Below are positions 1 through 7,817 of a stretch of 53,724 bases of DNA, in pieces. The notes under the pieces are model-generated. The model did not search any database. It was not told where the DNA came from and saw only the letters and a program-made list of their open reading frames with translations. The DNA is taken from the NCBI GenBank assembly GCA_964551925.1, contig CAZKFA010000011.1, forward strand, positions 1 through 53,724, given 5' to 3'. A program made the translations under genes and the position numbers. This DNA comes from CAZKFA01 sp964551925. Lineage in GTDB: Bacteria > Cyanobacteriota > Vampirovibrionia > LMEP-6097. Each line of letters begins with the position of its first letter. The first letter of the stretch is position 1.

Positions 1-45
1 TAAGTTAGTAAGGGATTGGTCATAAAACTAATCTAGCATGGAGCT

Positions 46-86
46 AATTTTACAGCGCTTAATTATTAATTAAGCACTGTAAAATT
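46..86. repeat. Long near-perfect inverted repeat
   Basis: Two 20-bp arms (46-65 and 67-86) are complementary except for one C/A mismatch and are separated by one base. There is no T-run after either arm, so a classical intrinsic terminator is not obvious. It could terminate a gene to the left of the window or serve as an operator. No other copy was seen in the window. Confidence 0.6.
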
Positions 87-106
87 AATTCTCATTCTAA
101 ATATCT

Positions 107-148
107 TTGACTCAAAGAACAATGTTATATAATTATCAATACGTATTG
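107..148 (+). promoter_or_regulatory. Putative promoter with palindromic operator at the start site
   Basis: TTGACT (107-112) and TATAAT (128-133) form a sigma70-like promoter with a short 15-bp spacer. The perfect 12-bp palindrome CAATACGTATTG lies at 137-148, where transcription should begin, which suits a repressor site. This would leave a leader of about 50 nt before the first gene. That the palindrome is an operator is inference. Confidence 0.4.
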
Positions 149-190
149 CGGGGCAATGCGTAGGGTTCAATCAAATGAGCCTGATTAATA

Positions 191-1444
191 ATGAAGATAA
201 GTAACACTTCGGCCAACTTGCCTCAGGGCAATGAGCTTGCTTTAGCGCAGGCTCCAATTCCTGCTGCCATTATAAATCATGACAAGTCCTCAGAAATCCC
301 AGAACAGTTACATCAAATTGCAGAGAATATAACTCCAGACAAAAACGAGACAAGTCCAACTAACAAAACTAGCGGGCAAATCTTTTATGATTTCTTGCGT
401 AAAAATTTACCAATCAAAGGTGCTTACATTACAGCAATTTTACATTCCGTTGCGGCTCTGCAATATATCTTCAACTCTAAATCGAAGAAACGCATGGACT
501 CAACTGCCCTAAATACTTCTAAAGTAATTCTCAGCTCTAATTGTTTAATCCAAACCTATGAAGCAATGAAAGAAAATCGCATCTGGGAGGGCGGCTCTAG
601 ATTCCTCGAACCATTATTTATTCTAGCTGAGAATCGTGTTGAAGACTTAGGATTAGCTCGTGGTATAGGTTTGGGGATTTCACAAATGGTAGAGTCTCAA
701 GATGGTATCTACCAAGAAATTGCCAAAAGCAAAAAACTCAACCCTGAATCAATAAGCATGGGGCAAGATCATGATATTAATTGGACCGCCTGTAAAAAAC
801 TATTTAGAGAATTAATGATAGGCGGGCTTGGTTCTGGTCGGCGCTTTATGACAGCCTTCACCTTCAAAAATATAAAAGAATCTCTCGGCGAAGCTTACCA
901 AAACTTCTCGCTATCAGCATTTACCAAACCATTTGGCTCAGAGTACAAAACTAGTCGAGAAAGAATTCAAGCCTTTTTTGATCTTAGCGGATTAACCCAA
1001 ATCAAAAAACTTTGTGTTGGAGACAGTACTAAGGATAAAGGACATACCACCGCCCTAAGTGGAGCAATGATGATATTAGGCTCAGTAATTGGCTATATGG
1101 GCAAGGGACATAAAAACATTCTCTACAAACTTGGTGGTACGCTACGTAACGTAGGTGGCATGGTTGGAGACGTTGGTATTATGGGGCATCCAGATGTCAG
1201 ACATAATCTTTCAGCACCATTCTTATTTGTCAATGGTATCTTTGATATCGCACAACGCTTCGTACCAAGTACTTGGACTCGTTTAATCAAAGCTATGGGT
1301 AATATTTCTATGGCATTCTACAATATTGGAGTTGCCATTTATCTAGATCGCTCTAACGATAAAACTAACGAGAAAAAACAAATCAAAAGATTTGATACTG
1401 ACCTTAAAACCACTCCTACTGCTCAATTCCAGCTAGCTGTTTAG
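191..1444 (+). CDS. Hypothetical protein with hydrophobic segments, 417 aa
   Basis: I do not recognise the family. The first ~60 residues are polar and rich in Ala, Pro, Asn and Thr, with no obvious signal peptide. Several hydrophobic or Gly-rich stretches follow (about residues 77-93, 290-305 and 365-385), so membrane association is possible. Between them is a mixed helical region rich in Lys and Arg, and the tail is polar. The ATG has no Shine-Dalgarno sequence. The 3' end runs 29 bp into the end of the convergent panB gene, so the two transcripts must be antisense to each other there. No function can be proposed. Confidence 0.75.
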   Translation: MKISNTSANLPQGNELALAQAPIPAAIINHDKSSEIPEQLHQIAENITPDKNETSPTNKTSGQIFYDFLRKNLPIKGAYITAILHSVAALQYIFNSKSKKRMDSTALNTSKVILSSNCLIQTYEAMKENRIWEGGSRFLEPLFILAENRVEDLGLARGIGLGISQMVESQDGIYQEIAKSKKLNPESISMGQDHDINWTACKKLFRELMIGGLGSGRRFMTAFTFKNIKESLGEAYQNFSLSAFTKPFGSEYKTSRERIQAFFDLSGLTQIKKLCVGDSTKDKGHTTALSGAMMILGSVIGYMGKGHKNILYKLGGTLRNVGGMVGDVGIMGHPDVRHNLSAPFLFVNGIFDIAQRFVPSTWTRLIKAMGNISMAFYNIGVAIYLDRSNDKTNEKKQIKRFDTDLKTTPTAQFQLAV

Positions 1445-2180
1445 CTTCATATGATTCACTTGCATTAGGGAAGTCCTTAGCTCTAACATCAGCAATATAT
1501 GCCTTAAACGCAGTAACCATCTCTTCATATTGATTAGCATAGCGGCGAAGGAATTTAGGCTGTATGAGATTATAACGCCCTAACATATCGTCACTAACTA
1601 AAACTTGACCACTGGTATTAACACCAGCACCAATACCAATAGTAGGAATACTTAAGGCTTCAGTTATTTCTTTAGCAATATCATTTGGTAGCATCTCTAA
1701 TACTATTGCCATAACACCCTCATCTTGTAATTGTTTCGCTTCTTGGATTAAGCGCTCTCTATCCTTGACTAGAACTGGTTTGTCATAAGTTTGTGGTGTA
1801 TAACCAATATGCCCCATAACTGGGATCTTGAGCTTTTGTAATTTACCAATCAACTCAATAGTTTCAGTTTGAGCATTTTCGATTTTTATAATATTAGCTC
1901 CTGCCTTAATAATTTGCTTAACCGCTTTAATAGTGTCATCCATATTTTTATGGATAGCTGAGAACGGCAAGTCCGTAATGATCTGAGCTTCAGGCGCTCC
2001 TCTACGTACCGCACGCGTACAGACAAGCATCTCACCCAAAGAAACTTTATTAGTATGCGAATGCCCAAAAGCAACCATCGCAAGCGAATCACCAACTAGA
2101 ATATAATCAACACCCGCTTCTGCCAGCGCGCGAGCAGTATTGAAATCATAGGCAGTAAGTACAGTAAGCTTCTCGGACAT
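1416..2180 (-). CDS. panB: 3-methyl-2-oxobutanoate hydroxymethyltransferase
   Basis: PanB transfers a hydroxymethyl group from 5,10-methylene-tetrahydrofolate to 2-oxoisovalerate, giving ketopantoate, the first committed step of pantothenate and CoA synthesis in the cytosol. The 254-residue protein has the family landmarks: TAYD at 9-12, VGDS at 29-32 (metal and substrate binding), MGHIGYTPQ near residue 125 and IGIGAG near 182. Length is normal. The next enzyme, ketopantoate reductase (panE), is also in the window but 20 kb away. A TGCTATAAT box 8 nt before the ATG implies its own leaderless transcript, although the upstream nucleoside phosphorylase gene ends only 21 bp away. Confidence 0.96.
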   Translation of the reverse strand: MSEKLTVLTAYDFNTARALAEAGVDYILVGDSLAMVAFGHSHTNKVSLGEMLVCTRAVRRGAPEAQIITDLPFSAIHKNMDDTIKAVKQIIKAGANIIKIENAQTETIELIGKLQKLKIPVMGHIGYTPQTYDKPVLVKDRERLIQEAKQLQDEGVMAIVLEMLPNDIAKEITEALSIPTIGIGAGVNTSGQVLVSDDMLGRYNLIQPKFLRRYANQYEEMVTAFKAYIADVRAKDFPNASESYEAKQLAGIEQ

Positions 2181-2188
2181 TTTGCTAC

Positions 2189-2197
2189 ATTATAGCA
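2189..2197 (-). promoter_or_regulatory. Extended -10 promoter of panB
   Basis: On the minus strand TGCTATAAT lies here, with TATAAT ending 8 nt before the panB ATG. Transcription should start at or next to the start codon, leaving no room for a Shine-Dalgarno sequence. No convincing -35 is seen, as is common for TGn-extended promoters. Confidence 0.6.
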
Positions 2198-2201
2198 TTA
2201 A

Positions 2202-2894
2202 CTATAATCCCAATAACTCAACAAGCCTCTTACTTGCTTGCTGAGCCACTTCTACCACTCCTTGGTGACCTAATTCTTCGGTCTTGCCGTAGACATTAGT
2301 AATGATACTAACCGCCGTTAATTTTATTCTATTTGTTAATGCTATCTCTAGCTCAGGTACCGTCGACATACCAACAGCGTCAGCCCCAAGACTTCTAAAC
2401 AAACTTACTTCAGCATCAGTCTCATAATTAGGGCCGTGCACTGCGATATAAGTACCATGATGCACACCTTGAAGTAAGCTAGTCCGTAATTCAGTAATAG
2501 GCTGCAATAGCGCATCTAAATTACCTCGTGAACGATTAGGCTCGATAAAATTAAGATAGCCAGTAATCTGCATCAAATCACCAATTTCATAATTAGGATT
2601 CAAGCCACCAGCAGCATTAGTTACAATCAGCTCTGTAATGCCGTGATCAATTAAAAATTGAGTCGGGAAACAAGCTTGTTGCCAGCTGAATCCTTCATAA
2701 ATATGTGCTCTGCCGCGTAGCACCCAAATATCTTCATAAATATCCAGAACACCTTTGTGCCCTTTAACCTGCCCTAAAGGCCAATCAGGGATTTGATTAT
2801 AAGGGATAGAAGTAATCGGCTCAACACCTTCTAGTACCGTAACGCCAGATCCCAGAATAATCGCTTTCTTTACTTTGTATTTAGTTAAATCCAT
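2202..2894 (-). CDS. Purine nucleoside phosphorylase family protein
   Basis: This is a trimeric-type purine nucleoside phosphorylase (PNP/MTAP family), which cleaves purine (deoxy)nucleosides with phosphate for base salvage. Visible motifs are LGSG near the N-terminus (phosphate binding), NAAGGLNP near residue 93, GPNYETDAE near residue 155 and GMSTVPE near 176. At 230 residues it is shorter than the usual 270-290, with compact segments around the N-terminal loops. The ATG overlaps the stop of the upstream M14 peptidase gene (TAATG), indicating translational coupling. Inosine/guanosine versus methylthioadenosine preference cannot be settled by eye, although a polyamine-type gene nearby makes MTAP worth considering. 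Confidence 0.88.
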   Translation of the reverse strand: MDLTKYKVKKAIILGSGVTVLEGVEPITSIPYNQIPDWPLGQVKGHKGVLDIYEDIWVLRGRAHIYEGFSWQQACFPTQFLIDHGITELIVTNAAGGLNPNYEIGDLMQITGYLNFIEPNRSRGNLDALLQPITELRTSLLQGVHHGTYIAVHGPNYETDAEVSLFRSLGADAVGMSTVPELEIALTNRIKLTAVSIITNVYGKTEELGHQGVVEVAQQASKRLVELLGL

Positions 2895-3580
2895 TAATTT
2901 AAAAATTTCATCAGACTCAAACCATATTTAGCCCAAGCTCCTTCATCACCATATTTATCATCAAGCTCAATAGTAATACAAGGTACCCCAATATCCCTAG
3001 CATAACTACCAAGTGAACCATTAGTGCTATAACCAATATCATGCGTAAATGGCAATTCCATCAATTGCGCCAAATACTTTCCCTGAGCATGTCCCCAGGT
3101 ATTTTGCGGACCATCAAAATTCACCTGTGGTGGGTTGCGATACTTAACGAAATGATTTGTATGAATAGAAATAAAAAGATCCCAAGTTACCTTCTTAATT
3201 ATCTTCACTAATTCTTGAGTTTCTTTTTCGCTAGCTGGATATTCTCCTGGAAAATAAGCCTTATCAACAAAATTAGAAGACCAATTAACACTAGGAAAGT
3301 TACGATTAATATCAACACCTCTAGCATTGCCTCTGGTATTGTTTTTGAGCCCATCTCTATTCAAATCAGGTATAACAATAAAATTCTTTTTCACACTATA
3401 AGGCAGATCCTCTGAAATCTGACCTATTACAGAGCCTTTATAAATAGCAAATAAATCTTGCGGCTGAATAAATTGTTCTAAATTCAGAAACTCTGCTAAT
3501 TTTTTTGCGACATAAGCAGACTGCGGCTCTACACCATGCACCCCACCTATCATCAATATATTGTATTCTTTCTTTACCAT
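2894..3580 (-). CDS. M14-family zinc carboxypeptidase / amidase
   Basis: A 228-residue zinc peptidase of the M14 fold. The zinc ligands are H15 and E18 in GGVHGVEP and H140 in ISIHTNH. N92-R93 in GVDINRNFP binds the substrate carboxylate, and E205 in ITIELDD is the likely general base. Small single-domain M14 proteins of this kind include MpaA-like murein-peptide amidases, so cell-wall peptide recycling is a reasonable guess, but the substrate is not proven. There is no signal peptide, so it should act in the cytosol. Its stop overlaps the start of the nucleoside phosphorylase gene. Structured element A lies just upstream. Confidence 0.85.
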   Translation of the reverse strand: MVKKEYNILMIGGVHGVEPQSAYVAKKLAEFLNLEQFIQPQDLFAIYKGSVIGQISEDLPYSVKKNFIVIPDLNRDGLKNNTRGNARGVDINRNFPSVNWSSNFVDKAYFPGEYPASEKETQELVKIIKKVTWDLFISIHTNHFVKYRNPPQVNFDGPQNTWGHAQGKYLAQLMELPFTHDIGYSTNGSLGSYARDIGVPCITIELDDKYGDEGAWAKYGLSLMKFLN

Positions 3581-3601
3581 AAACTTTCAGGGCAAGTCGA
3601 T

Positions 3602-3725
3602 TAGACTTGTTATGAAAGTTCGAGAACAAGGCTTGGGGGTTCCGAGAAATCTGAGTTGACTACCTGTCAATGATGATTTCGAGGAGCTCGCGTAACGCAG
3701 TTATCGGACTTTCAAGACAAGTCTA
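3602..3725. repeat. Structured intergenic element, copy A (~124 bp)
   Basis: An outer stem pairs 3602-3622 with 3705-3725 (acaagtct/agacttgt, then actttca/tgaaagt). Inside is a nested hairpin: GAAATC (3646-3651) pairs with GATTTC (3675-3680), and TTGAC (3656-3660) pairs with GTCAA (3666-3670). It lies between folE2 and the M14 gene. The same architecture with different paired bases recurs in copies B and C. Confidence 0.75.
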
Positions 3726-3730
3726 TTATA

Positions 3731-4639
3731 TCATCGGTTTTTGGATGTTATAACAACAGCATTATGCGGATGCAAGCTCTCATGGTGCTCAACTTGAATC
3801 GTATAATCAATTACATTCTCATCATTATCTAAGCATTCAACCAATTTACGAGCGGCATCTTCACTAAACATCATATTACTACCATTCAAACGTGCGAACT
3901 CCTGCTCGTCTTCACGTTTGACCAGAGACTGCACTGAAGTACCAAGAGCCGCTTCACATTTGCTAATCCACTCATCAATAGTGAATCCAGTGAATTCTTC
4001 TAATTGTATTTCAATGCGTGCTGTACTACGCTGTGCGTGCGGCACTGCAGCTTGCGAGCGGCTTGAATTCAGCCAAGCAACGACTTCTTCTTTGGTTAGA
4101 ACTTCCTTTGTTTGATGATCTGATAAAAATTCTTCTTGTACTATTTGACGAGACAAAGCTGCCGAACAGGGGCAAGTACTAGAATAATGAATCTCAAAGG
4201 TAAACTTAGTTAATAATTGTTGACTACTATTAACAACAGAGAACTGTATTGGATAGAACCTCCAACCAAACTGATCGGTCTTAAGAGCTGGCTGCTTGAC
4301 CATATATTCAAAATCAACATTAACGCAAGCACTACTACTAACATCACTATGACTATTAATCATGCGCTGAGTTAGTTCAATAAGATTCATAAAATTCAAC
4401 TGACGATTAGACAAAAATTCTTGCGCCTCAATGTACAAGCGAGACATATGAATTCCTTTCATCTCTGGATCATCTAAACTAATCAATAAATCACAACGAG
4501 CTGGCAAACTTTGAATACCAGCAGTTTTATTGGCAATAATAACTGGCAGCTCGACTTGATTCATACCAACCCAATCAAGTGCACTCTGGTAAAGAGCTTT
4601 GGAGCTGCTTATAATATCTGGTTGAGATTTCTTGTTCAT
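3731..4639 (-). CDS. folE2: GTP cyclohydrolase FolE2 (type IB)
   Basis: FolE2 converts GTP to 7,8-dihydroneopterin triphosphate, opening the folate (and queuosine) pathway. The type IB enzyme is unrelated in sequence to FolE and in many bacteria replaces it under zinc limitation because it can use other metals. The 302-residue protein shows the family pattern KGIHMSRLY (61-69), the conserved Cys region STCPCSAALS (C156, C158) and the C-terminal histidines of VEHHESLHPHNA. The length is normal. The ATG is 8 nt from a TATAAT box, giving a probable leaderless mRNA. Structured elements lie on both sides of the gene. No zinc-regulator site was recognised. Confidence 0.93.
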   Translation of the reverse strand: MNKKSQPDIISSSKALYQSALDWVGMNQVELPVIIANKTAGIQSLPARCDLLISLDDPEMKGIHMSRLYIEAQEFLSNRQLNFMNLIELTQRMINSHSDVSSSACVNVDFEYMVKQPALKTDQFGWRFYPIQFSVVNSSQQLLTKFTFEIHYSSTCPCSAALSRQIVQEEFLSDHQTKEVLTKEEVVAWLNSSRSQAAVPHAQRSTARIEIQLEEFTGFTIDEWISKCEAALGTSVQSLVKREDEQEFARLNGSNMMFSEDAARKLVECLDNDENVIDYTIQVEHHESLHPHNAVVITSKNR

Positions 4640-4647
4640 TAGAGTTA

Positions 4648-4653
4648 ATTATA
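4648..4653 (-). promoter_or_regulatory. -10 box of folE2
   Basis: TATAAT on the minus strand, preceded by TTG, ends 8 nt before the folE2 ATG. This spacing puts the transcription start at the start codon. Confidence 0.55.
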
Positions 4654-4686
4654 CAAGAGTTAGACCATATTGTTTTATTTATACCC

Positions 4687-4808
4687 AGAGCTCGTGCAGT
4701 TGGCTTAGTTCAAGGCACGTTTGAGCCGAAAAATTTGAGTTGACTACCCCGTCAATGATAATTTTGAGGCGAGAACTAACGCAGAAATAAGCCGACTGCG
4801 CGAGCTCT
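4687..4808. repeat. Structured intergenic element, copy B (~122 bp)
   Basis: A 21-bp outer stem pairs 4687-4707 with 4788-4808 with no mismatch, two positions being G-U wobbles. The inner hairpin pairs AAAATT (4730-4735) with AATTTT (4760-4765) and TTGAC (4740-4744) with GTCAA (4751-4755). The outer-stem sequence is unrelated to that of copies A and C, yet pairing is kept. It sits between the barrel gene and folE2. Confidence 0.75.
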
Positions 4809-4809
4809 G

Positions 4810-5859
4810 TTATAGCGCAGTTGCCATACCGAAGAACATCTGGAAGTCTGTTCCACCTTGTTCTCCATTGAGAGCCTGCAATAATGGGAGTCCTATATTC
4901 AAATTACAAACCACTGACTTATTAATAGTCATTCTTAGTCCAGGATAAACAAAAACGGTGAACCCACCATGATTAGGATCTTTAGTACCATTGATCTCAG
5001 GCTTCTCTTCCCAACGACCAACACTTTCTAAAATAAGATCCCAAGTTAAATGCTGTCCCAATAGATGCTCAGGAAAAAGTTTCTCTAAAGTACTTTTGTT
5101 ACTACCATGTTCATGCTCATGATGGAACTGATCACTATGTGAGTGATTGATCGGATAGCTCATACCTAAACCAATATTCACGCTATCACCAGTAGTTGTA
5201 TTTTGAGCGCCCTCAGTTGATAAAGTATACAAAACACTAGAGTCTAATGCTACAGATTTCAATTGTTTACTAAAAGCCAAACCAATCATTGGATCAAAAG
5301 ATCCTGTACCCGGCTGATTCCTTGCTTCAAATCTTTCTCCAGTATCAGCAATAACATGGCTATCTCCAGTTGGGAATTTTATACCTGAGATCAAAGCCGC
5401 TTGAAAAGTTAATCTACTTAAATATTTATACTTAGATAATAATATTAAATCACCAAAACCAATACTATTACCCTGCCTTTCAAAACTCCCATCATGAATC
5501 TCATGGAAATCATAATTAATGCGATAAGGCATCGTAGCTAATAAGTTTAATTTATCAGTTAATCCATAAGTTGCAAAAAAACTAGAATTAAGTCCACCAT
5601 AATTATCATCAGAGTGAGTTCTAGTACGCAATAGTTTATTAACCTGACTAGATGACAACCTACCAGAGTTAATATAGGATGTCCCAAAGCCAATGCTAGC
5701 GCGCCCTTGATCCATAGTATAAGCTGGAATAGTAAAAATTGGTCCAGCAACAGAAACACCAGAAATTGGACTGCCAGAACAACCACCACAAGCAGAAACT
5801 GCGTTAGTCGTAAATAAAATAAATAACAATACTATTATTCTAAACATAAAACTATTCAT
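4810..5859 (-). CDS. Outer-membrane beta-barrel protein with His-rich loop, 349 aa
   Basis: An N-terminal signal peptide (about residues 1-23) ends at a Cys-rich CGGCSGS segment. The rest alternates polar and hydrophobic residues as in transmembrane beta-strands. Phrases such as YGLTDKLNLLATMPYR and SIGFGDLILLSKYKY resemble the MetA/phenol-degradation family of outer-membrane transporter-like barrels, an assignment made by eye. A loop at 239-251 carries six His (239, 241, 246, 247, 249, 251), a plausible metal-binding site. The ATG overlaps the hisI stop (ATGA), so the two genes are probably co-transcribed although their functions look unrelated. The substrate is unknown. Confidence 0.72.
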   Translation of the reverse strand: MNSFMFRIIVLLFILFTTNAVSACGGCSGSPISGVSVAGPIFTIPAYTMDQGRASIGFGTSYINSGRLSSSQVNKLLRTRTHSDDNYGGLNSSFFATYGLTDKLNLLATMPYRINYDFHEIHDGSFERQGNSIGFGDLILLSKYKYLSRLTFQAALISGIKFPTGDSHVIADTGERFEARNQPGTGSFDPMIGLAFSKQLKSVALDSSVLYTLSTEGAQNTTTGDSVNIGLGMSYPINHSHSDQFHHEHEHGSNKSTLEKLFPEHLLGQHLTWDLILESVGRWEEKPEINGTKDPNHGGFTVFVYPGLRMTINKSVVCNLNIGLPLLQALNGEQGGTDFQMFFGMATAL

Positions 5860-6329
5860 AACTGAGTAGGATTAGGAGCGTCGCCATAAACTTCTTTAGG
5901 ATCAAAAGTTTTCTCCGTCTCGACAAAAGTTAATTTTATTGGTTTATTAACCTGATAATCTTTACCATTAGGGACTGTTCTATAGAAGCAAGAGCGGAAA
6001 CCCACATGGCAACTAGCTCCTGAACCAGAAACTTTCACACGAAGCCAAACACAATCTTGATCATCATCAATGCGCATCTCTACTATATCCTGATATAGCC
6101 CACTAGTAGAGCCTTTGTGCCATAAGGATTTGCGAGAACGACTATAATAAACAGCTTGACCAAGCTCTATAGTCTTAGTTAAAGCTTCTTGATTCATATA
6201 ACCATGCATCAATAATTCACCAGAAGCATAATCAGTAGTAACAACTGGAATCAATCCATTCTCATCAAACTTGGGGGCAAGTTCTTGCCCTTCTTCTACT
6301 TGTTCTATGCTAGTCCGTTTTTCAAACAT
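5856..6329 (-). CDS. hisI: Phosphoribosyl-AMP cyclohydrolase
   Basis: HisI opens the purine ring of phosphoribosyl-AMP, the third step of histidine synthesis in the cytosol. The protein of 157 residues is a stand-alone cyclohydrolase without a HisE domain. The family core is present: an Asp cluster (IDDDQDCVW, about 87-95) for Mg, C93, and the zinc ligands C107 and C114 in GASCHVGFRSCF. An N-terminal extension of ~15 residues precedes the usual start. hisB is 9 kb away, so the his genes are scattered. It shares an ATGA overlap with the barrel gene downstream. A TATAAT lies 13 nt before the ATG. Confidence 0.94.
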   Translation of the reverse strand: MFEKRTSIEQVEEGQELAPKFDENGLIPVVTTDYASGELLMHGYMNQEALTKTIELGQAVYYSRSRKSLWHKGSTSGLYQDIVEMRIDDDQDCVWLRVKVSGSGASCHVGFRSCFYRTVPNGKDYQVNKPIKLTFVETEKTFDPKEVYGDAPNPTQL

Positions 6330-6339
6330 TTTAGTAGAG

Positions 6340-6837
6340 CTAATTATAACCTAGTATAGTTTTGAATACTGGTTCAAATAATGAATTAAAATCTAACACT
6401 AATTTTTCTGCTAAGAAAAGATAAAAATAAGCTATAGTCCAGCCCGCCAGCACATCTACAACAAAATGTACTCGCAGATACAAGCGACTCAAACCAAGCA
6501 GAAAGGGCATGGCATAAAACAAAGCCGCGTAAGGCATTGGGACAAGGAAATATTTTGCGATAGACCAATACAAAACTAATGACACCAAAGAATGTCCCGA
6601 CGGAAAGCTCCAACCATTAACATGAGGTACTTTCCAGTATTCACGCGGCGGTCTTGGCTTACGGACAGTGTTTTTGACCAAAAGATTTAATGCATAGCCC
6701 CAGAACCACAATGAACCAACTTTATAACCACTATCAAAATCTATATAAAGTAGCAAACAACAAATTAAAAACTGCGGAAAAATATTACCGAGAAAAGTAA
6801 AATAGCGTACTATAACTCTCATCACAAAATCAATCAA
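6340..6837 (-). CDS. PAP2-family membrane phosphatase
   Basis: A small integral membrane phosphatase of the PAP2 family, which dephosphorylates lipid phosphates such as phosphatidate or undecaprenyl pyrophosphate. All three motifs are intact: K55-x6-R62-P63, PSGH at 79-82 and SR(117-118)-x5-H124-x3-D128. About five hydrophobic segments fill the 165 residues. The ATG overlaps the stop of the upstream glycosyltransferase gene (ATGA), so a shared role in envelope glycolipid or polysaccharide assembly is plausible. The exact lipid substrate cannot be read from the sequence. Confidence 0.88.
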   Translation of the reverse strand: MIDFVMRVIVRYFTFLGNIFPQFLICCLLLYIDFDSGYKVGSLWFWGYALNLLVKNTVRKPRPPREYWKVPHVNGWSFPSGHSLVSLVLYWSIAKYFLVPMPYAALFYAMPFLLGLSRLYLRVHFVVDVLAGWTIAYFYLFLAEKLVLDFNSLFEPVFKTILGYN

Positions 6838-7817
6838 TGTAAGGCTCCTAATAAGTTAGTAACAATATCACCAGTAACAGGTTGTAAGGACTTAGCAACT
6901 TGTAATCCCCAATAACGATAGTCGGTACGGCGCTGCTTACTATGTCCTAAAGATTGTTCTAATTTTAATTTGGCTGTTGCTATATCACCGGCTACTATGT
7001 ACCAATAAGCTGCGCGCAAATAAGCTAAGCTATAAGCTTCGCGCGCCACTCGAGCAAACTCAATCGGCTCAAAGTCTCTGGCTGAGAGTTTCATATAATC
7101 TTCAAGCTCAGATCTCTCTATACCAGTGTTACGATCTAATACTTTAATAGTAATATTTTCTATTTTATGAGCTTGTACATTACGCACTGATTGACCCGGA
7201 TGCAAACGATAGTCTCCAAGTGCCGTGGTAATATGATAAAACTTACCAAGCCTTGATAAGCGCAACCAAAAATCCCAATCCTCATAAGGAATCAGCTCTG
7301 TAACCTGCTTACCAACTTGCTTAGCAGCTTCTTGCCTAAACATCGGGGTTACAGAAGGGATAAAATTACGCATCAACAAATCATAAAAAACATAACCAGA
7401 AGATCCATGATGCTGCCTTGATGCTGCCTTCACACGATGCCCTGACATATCAATGCGATTAACAGACGCATAGCTAAGAACCACATCAGGATTGGCTTCC
7501 ATAATATCAAGCTGCATACTTAACTTCTTAGGATACCAAATATCATCCGAATCAACCAAACAAAGATACTTACCTCTAGCTTGTTCAATGCCATAACTCC
7601 TAGCAACAGCACGCTCAGAATTCTCTTGATAATAATATTTAATACGAGGGTCTTTCGCTGTGTACTGCTCTAGAATACTAGCCGTATTATCAGTACTGCC
7701 ATCGTCGACAAAAATAATTTCGTAATCGTGATAATCCTGCGCCAAAATACTATCAAGTGTGGCAGGAATAAATTGAGCTCGATCATAGCTAGGAATAATT
7801 ATAGAGATTTTGGGCAT
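6834..7817 (-). CDS. Family 2 glycosyltransferase
   Basis: A GT-A-fold glycosyltransferase of 327 residues. The nucleotide-sugar site is visible as IIIPSYDR at the N-terminus, VDDGSTDN at 37-44 and the metal-binding DSDD at 89-92; the acceptor-side motif YEDWDFWLRL lies near residue 180. No C-terminal membrane anchor is apparent. It overlaps speE upstream by 19 bp and the PAP2 gene downstream by 4 bp, so the three genes probably form one unit. It likely adds a sugar to an envelope glycan; donor and acceptor are unknown. Confidence 0.88.
   Translation of the reverse strand: MPKISIIIPSYDRAQFIPATLDSILAQDYHDYEIIFVDDGSTDNTASILEQYTAKDPRIKYYYQENSERAVARSYGIEQARGKYLCLVDSDDIWYPKKLSMQLDIMEANPDVVLSYASVNRIDMSGHRVKAASRQHHGSSGYVFYDLLMRNFIPSVTPMFRQEAAKQVGKQVTELIPYEDWDFWLRLSRLGKFYHITTALGDYRLHPGQSVRNVQAHKIENITIKVLDRNTGIERSELEDYMKLSARDFEPIEFARVAREAYSLAYLRAAYWYIVAGDIATAKLKLEQSLGHSKQRRTDYRYWGLQVAKSLQPVTGDIVTNLLGALH

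Noticed and set aside
3602..4808. Elements A and B as terminal inverted repeats of a miniature transposon.
   Set aside because: The outer arms differ completely between copies and no target-site duplication is visible; pairing, not sequence, is what is kept.
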